Shown here in pieces: positions 46,669-57,890 of a DNA stretch of 64,000 bases (position 1 is its first letter; every line of letters begins with the position of its first letter). The stretch comes from Leucaena leucocephala (lineage: Eukaryota; Streptophyta; Magnoliopsida; Fabales; Fabaceae). The stretch covers positions 21,409,989 through 21,473,988 of the forward strand of contig CM073537.1 of the NCBI GenBank assembly GCA_037074615.1, in the 5' to 3' direction. The notes beneath the pieces are model-generated. The model was not told the DNA's origin. It searched no databases and saw only the letters and a program-made list of their open reading frames with translations. A program made the translations under genes and the position numbers.

Positions 46669-49162
46669 CAGGGCAAGACGGTTTTGGGGCGCAAGAAGTT
46701 GATAGATCGTGAAGAGTCGTTAATCGAAAAAGCTTGGATCTCTACAGTTGGGTGAAGTTCATTTGTGCAGAAAAGAAGGAGGAGGGGAAAGTAGGAGGAG
46801 CAGGTGTTTTCAAAATTAGGGAGATGATGAGGGTAACGGTCTAATTGCGATTTGAATGCTTGTCGGCACTCCTTTAAAGCCCTTTGCCATTTTCGCCCTT
46901 CCTTAAAATACGCCACTTACCATGTTAATTAATTGAATTCGGTAAGTAAACACAAAACATGAAACTAAGGTTTTTTGTGTGACTTTCAATGTTATTATAT
47001 CTTTAGTTGAAGCTTACATCATTTTTTTCAGGCAATCCCCATTTGGTACTTAACAAAAACACAAATAAATATAGTCAAAAGAACGTAAAGTAATATTTGA
47101 TAAACTTACTGGCCAATTTTCTTTTGATGAAATTAGATTTTTATTTGTAATTATTATTTTTATAATTCATGTAAACTCGAATTGCTCTAATTTAAAATGA
47201 ATATAAAAAATTGATATTGATGTGAAACTTGATAAATAAGTTATATTATCCCTAATTTGTGAATAATGTAATTTAATATTTAATATAAATTTTATTTTGT
47301 ATTAATAAAAAAAATAATCTTTCACTTTAAATCTTCTATTTTATTTCAAAATGTGAAAAAAAAAAATCGCTGTGATCACATGCCACTGGGGTCGTGTGTG
47401 TTTACTGTTAGAGCTGGTAAAACGGGCCCAGCCCGCGGGCTGGGCCCGTTTTACCTTAAAGGGGCGGGTTCGGGCTGGCAAAATGTCAGACCATTTTTGG
47501 GCGGGCTGCACAGCCCGCCCCCCTCAGCCCGCCAGCCCGCCCCCCTCAGCCCGCCAGCCCGCCACTTTTTTTTTTAATTTTAATATTTATTTTACTTAAA
47601 TGTTATTTTAAATATTCCTATTATCGAATACTAGTAAAGATAATTATTTATTTGTTAATATATGTTTACATATTATAATTGATTAATATTATGTTAATAT
47701 TTATTTAGATTTATAATTATAAAATTTGAGATTTTTTTATAAAAAATAAAAAATTTTAAGAGTATAACATGAGTAATTTTTTTATTATACTAATATAACA
47801 TTAGAAATTATTTATTAGTATTTTAAAAATATTAAAAATAATTTTTTAAAAATTAAAAAAAAAAGTGGCGGGCTGGCGGGCCAGCCCGCCACTAAGGGAG
47901 GGCGGGCTCAGGCTGGCGTTTTGCCAGCCTATTTTGGGGCGGGCTGCACAGCCCGCCCAGTATTTTGGCGGGCTGGGAGCAGGTTGGCCCATTTTTGATG
48001 GGTCAGCCCGTATTCCCAGCTCTACTTACTGTCCACGTCACATGATCCTCAGAGCATTTAAGAAAGAATATAATATGAAAAATGTGAACAATATAAAACA
48101 TATTTATCTTTTATTTTCTCTGTCATACATTTATTTATTCAGTTAAAAAAACCTTCATCTGCCAGTCTAATGCCCGATTGATGATAAATTCCATTTTGAG
48201 ATAGCTTAAGACAATATTACACTAGTATTATATATGAAGAGCTAGAATTTAAATTTTTGTTTAAAAGAGTGTCCGCATTTAATAAAAAAAAAAGTAATTG
48301 ACTCAAATGCTTATGATTAAAAAAATAAAAATTGACTCAAATGCCAATGTTTATGTGTAATTATGTATTTATCTATTTATTTATTATTTTTAAAAATTTA
48401 TCAATCATAAAATTTACTTTTATAATAACTATCTAACTATTTATTTTATTTAAAATTATTTTTTATAAATTTTTGTTTAATTTTTTTTTAAATTATTTAT
48501 TTTATTATTGATATTGATTGATGTTTTGGCTATAATTTTAGAATTTTTTTTATCAAAATAATACTATAAGTAATTAATTATACAAAAGTTAATATTATAA
48601 ATTAAAATTAAAAAAAGGAAAATTGGTAAAAAGCTAATGTTTAAAATTTTATTAATTAAAAAAAATAAATTTAATTATTAGTAGTTTCTATATATAAATT
48701 TTATAGAGTATTAATACTTTCAGTTAATAAAAATATATTAAGTCATTATGTCCAGTAAAATTTTTAGAAACAATTAATTTTCGATATGTTTTCTATTTTT
48801 TTTAAATAATAATATTGTTCCAAGAGCAGAGGAAATAGGCACATATCTTCGCGTTTCGATTCCCAAGAAGATACTCCAAAACTGTGAAGATGAAAGCCTG
48901 AAACCAATCCAATCCTCTGGCTTACAGGGCAAACTGTCAAACTGTACCAACCTACCGCGGGTTAGCTCAAAAATGAAAAATCAGAAGCTTTTCCCTGCTT
49001 AAGTCATTCTACAACCTTTTTGATCAATTCACCCCTCTCTTAACCTCACAAGCTTTTGTTTCCTTCCCATGAACCAATGCCCTTTTGCCCCCTGAGGCTC
49101 AGGCGCGTGAGTTCTGATGATCTATTTCAATTCCTATCTTAATTTGGTTTTACTGAGGAAAG
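46669..49162. other. Intergenic between the MAPKKK and carrier pseudogene
   Basis: The MAPKKK promoter side lies just above 46668. The only structured item is the hAT-type MITE at 47409-48024. From 48040 to 48830 the sequence is extremely AT-rich with no recognised element. From 48830 it becomes less AT-rich, as expected for the old promoter and 5' UTR of the carrier gene. Confidence 0.6.
47409..48024. mobile_element. hAT-type MITE with GC-rich subterminal repeats
   Basis: 616 bp. Termini are TAGAGCTGG and its inverse CCAGCTCTA. The flanking 8-mers are tttactgt (47401-47408) and cttactgt (48025-48032), an 8-bp duplication with one mismatch, which points to the hAT superfamily. The arms are very GC-rich and built from repeated GGCGGGCTG/CAGCCCGCC units. 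The left arm includes two tandem copies of a 22-bp CAGCCCGCC..CCCCT block. The 290-bp core is almost pure A/T. No transposase is encoded. Confidence 0.85.
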
Positions 49163-51195
49163 ATGCAGCTTGATCTGGAATCATTGTCAGAAGCAACTTC
49201 TGGTGCCATTGGATCCCTTGTTAGCACCAACTTCTTGTACCCTCTCGATACTTGCAAGACCAAATATCAAGCTGAAGTTCAGGCTTCAGGCTAAACAACA
49301 GCGAAGATACAGGTTCAATCACTTCCTAACAAATCTAATAGCATTTATTAGTTGGATTACAATTTGCATTATGATAATTATATTAGCATGTTCTAATCTT
49401 TTTGTACGATTTCCTTTGAAGCAGCTTATTGAACTATCAGTGTGAAATTATACATTAAAACGTTTGCCAAAGTGATAAGTCAACTGTGTTGTTGTTAACA
49501 AATCCAGTTTCGAGTATATATTCCTGGCGTTTTCAACAATAAACTGCCTATTGCCAACTTCACCTGGCCCCTTTTACTATTGTCACTCCAAATTTAACTA
49601 TTAAATTACGCTTAACTAATGTAGGAATATTTCTGATGTTTTATGGGAAGCAATTTCTACTCGTCAGGTGCTTTCATTGTACCAAGGTCTTGGGACGAAG
49701 AACATCCAATCCTTCATTTCGTCATTTCTATATTTCTATGGATACAGCTACTTTAGGAGGTTAAACTTGAATAAAACTGGAAAGAAGACCATTGGAACGA
49801 AAGCAAACTTGCTTGTTGCCACTGCTGCTGGGGTCTGCACAATAGTAGTAACACAGGCAAGTAATAACTATTATCGTTTTCAGATAAGAATTTTTGTTTG
49901 TTATCTGCCATGTGCTTGTTGTAGTGGGGTTAATTAACATTGAAGCCATAAGTTACTGCATGCAACTAAGTTCTTCTTCCTTTGGTAGTGTCACCTATAG
50001 GCATCACAAGAAGAAATTAAGTTCAATATGAGGTTCACCTGCATGTAATTAACTATGATATTGATATCAGCTCAGGTCGTTGGAATGGATGGGTAGGCAA
50101 GGGAGCTTCAAGATTAGAGTCTCCATAACAACTCTGTAACGTATAAAGGCAAGAAAGAATGAAAAAAAATGTAATCAAATAATGTAGTAGACTCTTCCAA
50201 GTAGGCTTTTCATTGCTAAAATCAAAAGAAATGGGCCAACTGGTGATCAATAACATTAGCATCCAAACCATGTTTTCATTGTTCTTAGGTAAATCATTAT
50301 TCAGTGACCATGGGTTCTATTGTAATGCATATTTAACATCTAGTTGTACTTCACAGCCCTTAGATACGGCAGCCTCAAGGATGCAGACTAGCGATTTTGG
50401 AAAATCCAAGGGATTTTGGAAGACCTTTTCAGAGGGTACATGGGGTGAGGCATTTGATGGCCTTGGGGTATCACTTCTTTTAACATTAAACCCGTCTATT
50501 CATGTATTAGTCTTTCATATTATTTCAGGTTAGCTTGAGAACAAGCTAAATTCAGACAAGTTGTTATTTTTCCCAACAGTATACGGCATTTGATCAACTG
50601 AAACAGAGACTACTAAAGGGAAAGATGAACAAGAAAATAGGTACAAAGTCATCCCCGGAAGCTCTTTCTGCCTTTTCTGCTTTCATGCTGGATGCAGTCT
50701 CAAAATGTGCTGCCACGTGCCTAACATACCCAGCTATCAGGTGGATGGTCATGTCAATTCATCTACCCTCATTCAGGAAATATATATGGTTCCCAAAGAA
50801 GGAGGGAACATTCATTTTATGCATATCTAAAGTTCCTGCTGTCTTTTCTCGTTATCTTTTTATTTGCTTGGGCCATTTTGTTGACTACTTGATGAAAGTT
50901 GTTTTGAACTGCCTATATGTGTAAGGTTATGATTTAATCAGCGGATTCAGACGACAATTGGAGTACAGAAGCTGAGCGAAAGGCACAACGAACAAGCTCT
51001 GGCGCACTCTATACTATTTGGAGAAGAGAAGGCCCACTGGGGTTTTTCAATGGATTGCAGGCGCAGATATTGAAAACTGTTCTGAGTGCAGCGCTACTTC
51101 TGATGGTAAAGGAAAAGATCACGAAGACGTCATGGATTTTGATGCACATGATTGGCAGGTATCTGTCTGCTCCTCCCAAAGTAAAGGAAGCTTGA
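49163..51195 (+). pseudogene. PNC: Peroxisomal adenine nucleotide carrier (PNC1/PNC2 type), disrupted
   Basis: Exon remnants are 49163-49312, 49625-49856, 50357-50503, 50580-50740 and about 50920-51195. The intact relative is a roughly 320-aa mitochondrial-carrier-family protein that exchanges ATP for AMP across the peroxisome membrane. Visible carrier signatures are YPLDTCKTK, TQPLDTAASR and TYPAIR, plus SLYQGLGTKNIQSFISSF, FDGLGVSLLLTLNPSI and GFFNGLQAQILKT. Three lesions are seen. A 7-bp tandem duplication (TCAGGCT at 49279-49285 and 49286-49292) shifts the frame and gives TAA at 49292. The last exon has no usable AG acceptor (tatatgtgtaagg). TAA at 50935-50937 replaces a sense codon in that exon. 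Intron 2 has a GC donor (CAG|GCAAGT). Assembly error could explain one lesion but hardly all three. Confidence 0.88.
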
Positions 51196-53309
51196 ATTAA
51201 CGATAAGTATTTTACCGATCAATTTCTCATCCAAGAAGATGCTAATGGTTGTCTCCCATGGAGGAAAACTGGTGCTTAATTAGAAGTCAACGTCAGCTTG
51301 TAATGGGGCAGGGACCTCCCAAGCTAAGCAGTGCAATGAAATGCCGAATTTGCAGTCTTTGTAACTAATCTGGTCATTGATTATGTATTTTTTTATTTAT
51401 TATTTTTAAATTACTTAGCATTGACAGTATATGTTATGGATTTCCTATCATAGAGGATGGCTGTATTCCCTCTGATGTATCTTTTTGGGAAAGAGTCCAT
51501 GATGAACTGTTATCAAAGTTCATAGTTTGGCCAATAAAAATAAGTTCATAGTATGGTGTGCTACGGTCTTATATACGTCATTAGTGTCCTTGTTCTCTGT
51601 AAAACCCGAATGAAGATATCTATGCAATTTATGCCATCTGCTTGAATTTTATATTATGTACACCCCAAAACTGAATCAGATGAATTTGAACCGCATTTAT
51701 GAGGAATCTCAAATCAAATAAGAAACTTAAGAACTTCCAATTTTAAAATTGAAATACTCGTAGCAGGTTGCAAAAGAATAATGCTTCTTTATTTATTATA
51801 CGGGTCTTCTTTCCCATTCTACAGACAAATTACTACAATTCTGAAACAATATCTGTGTAGCGTGCCCTATATTTATACCACAAAATCAGTGGTTTTTTGT
51901 AGTCTTATCTCACACAGAAAGATCTCTGTGGTGGGGAACATGCTACCCACTAACAGGAGCATTGAGTAGTAAACAAAACTGATGTTGGAAATCAAATTGG
52001 CACCATTCCGACTATCAGACTGAAAGCTTTCCTCAGGAGTCACAGCTACGATTCCAGAAACTGGTTTTGTTGACCTAATTCAGTAGGTTCGGCTATCAAT
52101 TCTTGGGGTTTAGTTCGCTACTTGTTTGGTACCTTGCTGTTCCTTTTAAGGCGAAGGAATAAAAAATTAACTCAGCGGGAAGGCCCCGAAGTAGTTTGGT
52201 ATACGACATGCGTCTCTATCCCACACATTGGGATTCGGGAGAGCTGTCTGTCAAGATCCTCGTCAAAGGCCCTTTGGCCGAAGGTCGTATGAGGAGCAAA
52301 TGGTGCCGTTTTGGTTTCTTCAGTGTGAACATGCAAGACGGGATTAATGCCAGAAGGATTTTCTTAAAATGAAAAATTAGCTTCATATTAGAACTTATAA
52401 ACATTAATTAAAAGAAACACCTAAATCACTGTTAACAACCTTTATTTTCTTATATACTGCTCCGATCCTTAATATATGATATATTTAACTAATTTGATTA
52501 GATTAAAAAAATTAGTTAATATATTAACGTTTTGTCTAAAATATCATAATTATCTCTCTTAATTCTTCTTTTACTCTCTTACTTAATTATTGTAAATAGA
52601 GTATTAATATAGTAATTTAAAAAAAATAATAAATATACGAAATATATCTTATATTTAAAAATAAAATAAAAAATGATGAGATAAGTACTATATTTGATAA
52701 TAAAATAAGAGTAGTCGTAAAAATAAAATAAACGCATTAACATCTACTCGTGAACAGTAATGATCACTTTAATTAATTTTTCTATTTTAAAAAATAGAGC
52801 TAATAACATCCAATTGACATTAGACGAATCAGCTTGAAAGGTCATAACTTCATTCTCAGCTTCGTAAGTTTTGGTAATTACCAACAGGATGAGAGCCGGG
52901 TGAAATGGCCTATCATGATCATGAAACTGCCATGTATCCGTTCTCCAAGCTTCAAGACAAACCAATTTCTGTCATTGAAAACTAAGTTTCTCAAGTGGAA
53001 AATTCTGGCTGTGGCTAACGGCATAAGGAATCATTCCACCTCACTCATGCTATGAAATCACAAAATCCAGGTCTGAACCACTATAATATTCGGTAATTAA
53101 GTAAATCCCAAAATCCAGAGGGCTAAATTGTCACTTCAGACAGCAAATTCAGATTCTCCGGACACAGACAAACCAAATTGGTGGATGCAGTTAAATTCGG
53201 ATAAACTAGTGGCCACGTAAGCAAATCTCAACGTGATATGCAGCAAAAATGCATCCACACTCTTATTCAAATGCTCTTCACTGACAACTGAATTTCCTGT
53301 CCTGAAAAA
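51196..53309. other. Intergenic between carrier pseudogene and APL1
   Basis: Apart from a Stowaway-like MITE (52457-52711), nothing recognisable is present. The last few hundred bases form the APL1 promoter and 5' UTR; a G-box-like core gccacgta is at about 53210. Confidence 0.55.
52457..52711. mobile_element. Stowaway-like MITE
   Basis: It starts ctgctccgatccttaatatatgat and ends aataaaataagag, with TA on each side (52455-52456 and 52712-52713). The interior shares actaatttgattagattaaa.aaattagttaatat and the ttactctcttacttaattatt block with 11391-11646. Confidence 0.62.
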
Positions 53310-56300
53310 ATGGCGGTCTCAGCTGATTGCCGGATATCTCTGTCGGCTTCGGTGCAGTTACGTGGAGCAAGAGGATCGGCCGGCAGGAACTGGAAGCTCG
53401 TGAAGTTCTCTAATGGGGAATTCATGGGACAGAAGCTCATGCTTCCCAAACTTCTGCAACAAGGAAATGGTTCTCCTTGCACTAACAATAATACCAAGCA
53501 ACCAATCTCCATGTCTCTAACTGCTGATGTCTCCACTGCAACCAAGGTTAAGCTCTTAACCTCACTTTCTTCTCGTTCTCTCTCCCACCTCTAACACAAA
53601 TCCTCTTACCAGAAACAAAACACAGAATAGAACAGTAGCTTAGACATGTATTGTGGAACAGTATGCCAAATGTTGGCATTACATTTATAGTTAGGGTCAA
53701 GGAACAAGCCAATGGCCTAGTGGCTCAATGACATCAAGTTTGGGAGGTCTGCCGGTTAAATTTTGCTTACTTTCATACTCATTTTTTTAGTTATGAATAA
53801 TGGCCAAAGTGTTCCTTAGTAGTACAAAAAGTATGTACAGTATTCCTTTGCAATTTTTTTTTGGGAACAATGTGGGTTTGCCTTTGCTAAAAGCTCTTGA
53901 TGAAATTGAATGAGGCGGGTGGGTACAAAAATCAGAGAATATTTCCCTTGGGCGATAGGATTTGGGTTTATGAGCAATTATTTGAGTTCAATGAAGCCCA
54001 TTACTTTGTGAGTCCCAAAATTTATGATTTATGTTGTGGGCAAGTGCAGTTAAGGGACCTAGACATGGAAAGAAGGGACCCACGGACCGTTGTAGCAGTT
54101 ATACTCGGCGGAGGAGCTGGAACTCGTCTCTTCCCTCTCACCAAGCGCCGTGCCAAACCTGCGGTATGCCTCTTGTTCTGAAGAAACATATTCTTTGATA
54201 ATTGCATGTTTATTCATACCCATACATAGGGATTCTGCTTATTGAAGTTGATGATGTTGTGTGGGATTTTCTATGGTAGGTTCCTATCGGAGGCGCTTAC
54301 AGGCTAATTGACGTGCCCATGAGCAATTGCATCAACAGTGGGATCAACAAAGTATACATTCTCACTCAGTTCAATTCAGCTTCACTCAATAGGCATATTG
54401 CTCGTGCTTACAACTCTGGCACTGGGGTTACCTTCGGAGATGGATATGTCGAGGTATCAATTAAAAACTCTGGGAAATTAGTAGCATAGTGGCATGTAAG
54501 TAAGAGGTCATGGGTTCAATCTCATTTGTAACCTCATGACATTATTATTAACCCTTCAAATTAAAAAAAGGAAATTAGATGATTAAGTAAACTAGAAGCA
54601 TGTTTGATTCGAAAATTCGGTTGAAGCTGCATGTGCTAGTTCTGCAGGTTCTCGCGGCTACTCAAACTCCAGGGGAAGCGGGGAAAAGATGGTTTCAGGG
54701 TACCGCAGATGCTGTGCGTCAGTTCCATTGGCTCTTTGAGGTATTACAAAAATGAGAGAAACTATGTTCTGTGAGTTAGTTATCTTTTAAGTGTTTGACG
54801 GGAGCTATTTAGTGAACAAAATTTGACAGTATTTTGCACGAATAATACCATTTTTCAAACATTTTAGAGGATGCTTTCATGATGCAGGATCCAAGAAGTA
54901 AGGACATTGAAGATGTATTGATTCTTTCCGGGGATCACCTGTACAGGATGGACTATATGGACTTTGTTCAAGTAAGGAACTCTACAGTTAAACAATGATT
55001 TCCACTCTCTGTTCTATGAAAGCATTCAAAAGATTGACAATTGGATTTTTTTTTTTTTTTTTGGGATCATCTTCATTTCCAGAATCATCGGCAGAGCGGT
55101 GCAGATATAACTCTTTCTTGTTTGCCCATGGATGATAGGTAAGCCACTTTTCAAATACTGGATTGTTCATAAGATCATTTCAAGATGTATGAACACTCAA
55201 ATATATAGCTTGATACCGAGGTCTAGTGTTTGCTACTACAGTGAATTTGGTCTTCTGGGGTATCTATTTACTCAAGTGAACTCTGTAATATATCTTGTTC
55301 TATTCATCTCCAACTTCAATGATTATCAAAATATAAATATATTGTATTTTGAAACTCTACTGTGCATTCATGGTAGCCGTGCCTCAGATTTTGGTCTAAT
55401 GAAGATAGACAACAAAGGAAGGATCCTTTCATTCAGTGAAAAGCCCAAGGGGGCAGACCTGAAAGCAATGGTATAAACTTCATGTTTATCATACTGCTAA
55501 TGCAAGTTTCATAGATTTAGGATACTAATGCTGTTCATATTTCAGCAAGTAGATACAACAGTGCTGGGCCTTTCAAAGGAGGAGGCTCAAAAGAAACCAT
55601 ATATTGCTTCCATGGGAGTGTATGTTTTCAAGAAGGAGATACTTCTTAACCTATTAAGGTGCTGATAACCATCTATTGAACTATTACCTCAAAGTACAGA
55701 AATATGCAAAGAAAAGAACTTGGTTTCCTGTCATAGACCTCACTGTTTTGCTCTCTGCTATAAATAAATGTCGTCCAGGTGGCGTTTTCCAACTGCAAAT
55801 GACTTTGGATCAGAGGTCATTCCTGCTTCAGCCAGAGAATACTACATGAAGGTCTGACTAATTATTTCAGAACACTGATATAGAAATCTATATGCCTGTC
55901 TAAGATCATGTCAAAAGTTATTCCACTTCATATTTTGGCTCAAGTGGAGTGGAAAAGAAAGTGGAAACTTACACTGGAACCCATTTAAAAGTTTACTTTC
56001 ACATATTATAACTATTTACTATTATAATGAAGACTATGCATGCAGGCTCATCTCTTCAATGATTACTGGGAAGACATAGGAACCATCAGATCCTTCTTTG
56101 AGGCAAATCTAGCCCTCACTGAACATGTGAGTGTCAAATATATCAGCCAATTCCTCTTTTCTTGATCTTCAGCATCATGTCTATATAGAGCTTATTTGTA
56201 GTTGGGGAGAAATTGTCCAGCATGACTATAGTCCAGATAAACGTATGAAATCAACTTACTTGCAAACTTAAAATGATCTAATTTTTTCAGAGATTAAAAT

Positions 56301-57385
56301 TAGTTTGCTCACTTGATCCCCCTAAAATAGTGGACTGGATTGAAATATTTATGACGTATTTTCTTAACTAATTTATTTCTACCTCAATTCACTAAAACAG
56401 TTCATTTCAGCCTCCCAGGTTTAGCTTTTATGATGCAGCAAAACCAATGTATACATCAAGGAGGAACTTACCACCTTCAAAGATTGACACCTGCAAGGTT
56501 AGTGCCTCTATCTTTGAACTTGCTCTTGACGACTTATGACGAGGAATCAACGCCAAGAAGTAATATGCAACAAACCTGTTATTGTCCTTTTGCAGATTGT
56601 TGATTCAATAATATCGCATGGAAGCTTCTTGACCAATTCCTCGATAGAACACAGTGTGGTCGGAATCAGATCCAGAATAAACTCAAACGTTCATTTGAAG
56701 GTTTAGTATCTCAACTTCCAGTTTTAACAGCAGTGCTCAGATATCTGATTATTCTTCAATTGCTCACATTATGGGCATGAATTAATCATTCCAGAGTCTC
56801 TTGTTCAATGAAAATCTGATAAGTTTTCTGTGCAAGTTTATATTGATCTGCTTATTTGTCAGGTGTTCTCATTTAGCTCTATTGTATCATTATTGTAAAC
56901 AGGATACAGTGATGCTTGGTGCTGATTTCTATGAAACAGACTCTGAAATAGCAGCAGTGTTAGCGGAGGGTAGAGTTCCTATTGGAATAGGAGAAAATAC
57001 AATGATCAAGTACAATCTACAACTTAGTATCCTTCTATGTTCTAACCATTTTTCTTTTACTGTTCTTTCTCATTGCTCTTCTCACATATCTACAGGGACT
57101 GCATTATTGACAAAAATGCCAGAATCGGAAAGAATGTTGTCATAGCAAACTCAGAGGTAAATGCTTTCGATTTTCATTCTAGGGAAGTAGACAAGAGCTG
57201 GTTATGATATGCTAACCAAATTATACCCACCTTCAACAAAATTACTTTAGCGACTAAAAGTGCTGGGTTTATATGAGCTGCAGGGCATACAAGAGGCTGA
57301 CAGATCTTCAGAAGGGTTCTACATTCGGTCTGGAGTGACCATTATATTGAAGAACTCAGTAATCGAAGATGGATTCGTAATATGA
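53310..57385 (+). CDS. APL1: ADP-glucose pyrophosphorylase large subunit, plastid (APL1 type)
   Basis: Fifteen exons in phase: 53310-53546, 54050-54163, 54280-54453, 54648-54740, 54888-54971, 55083-55138, 55377-55470, 55546-55658, 55779-55851, 56046-56126, 56411-56497, 56596-56700, 56903-57009, 57096-57156 and 57284-57385 (TGA). Predicted length is 526 aa (Arabidopsis APL1 about 522). The Ser/Ala-rich start MAVSADCRISLSASVQL is a chloroplast transit peptide. Then come RRDPRTVVAVILGGGAGTR (nucleotide-binding loop, about 99-110), GINKVYILTQFNSASLNRH, WFQGTADAVRQFHWLFED and LSGDHLYRMDYMDF. ASDFGLMKID, FSEKPKGADLK and the left-handed beta-helix C-terminus (IEHSVVGIRSRI, VMLGADFYET, GIGENT) follow. 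With small subunits it makes ADP-glucose from ATP and glucose-1-phosphate, the committed step of starch synthesis, under 3-PGA/Pi control. Confidence 0.97.
54475..54575 (+). repeat. SINE-like fragment in APL1 intron 3
   Basis: tagcatagtggcatgtaag (box A-like) and catgggttcaatctcattt (box B-like) lie about 35 bp apart and are followed by an A-rich end. A weaker similar stretch (gcctagtggctcaatg) is in intron 1 near 53716. Confidence 0.42.
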
Positions 57386-57890
57386 TAATTTCCCCCTTCC
57401 TTTTATCTATTTTGATATGGATTAGATTGAGAATCGAGAAAAATAAATATTGAAATTGAGTCAGTACGTTTATTTTTTGTTACCATAAATATCAATGGTC
57501 AATTTCCAGAAAATAACTACTGACATTGAGCAAGTTTCACACTGAAAGCGCCAAAATGTCATGCGAATGAGAAGTGATTCAACCATGGTTCAGTTTCCCA
57601 GAAACAAGTAATGCTGTATACTAAGGAATAATAAATTAAAATCACATAAATAATAAATGATTGGTTGAGATGATACTTAGCAAAGTCCTATTTGGTACTC
57701 AGATCATTTGCGAAGATCAAAACATTTCTAAAATATGATATAGAAATCAATTTTTCGATCCAAACAATGTTCTACAAATGTAAACATCATAAATAACCTG
57801 AAAGTTGGAAGGATAACTCAGATTAATCATAAAGCCAATTTGGGGCAGAATTTGATATCTGATCAATATGCGGGGAAGTTAAGATATGGA
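57386..57890. other. Convergent 3' interval of APL1 and RH58
   Basis: 505 bp separate two stop codons of convergent genes, so both 3' UTRs must fit here. I see no repeat or RNA gene. Poly(A) site positions cannot be fixed by eye. Confidence 0.6.

Noticed and set aside
47353..48146. Pro/Gly/Ala-rich frames
   Set aside because: They fall within the GC-rich arms of the hAT-type MITE and carry no domain.
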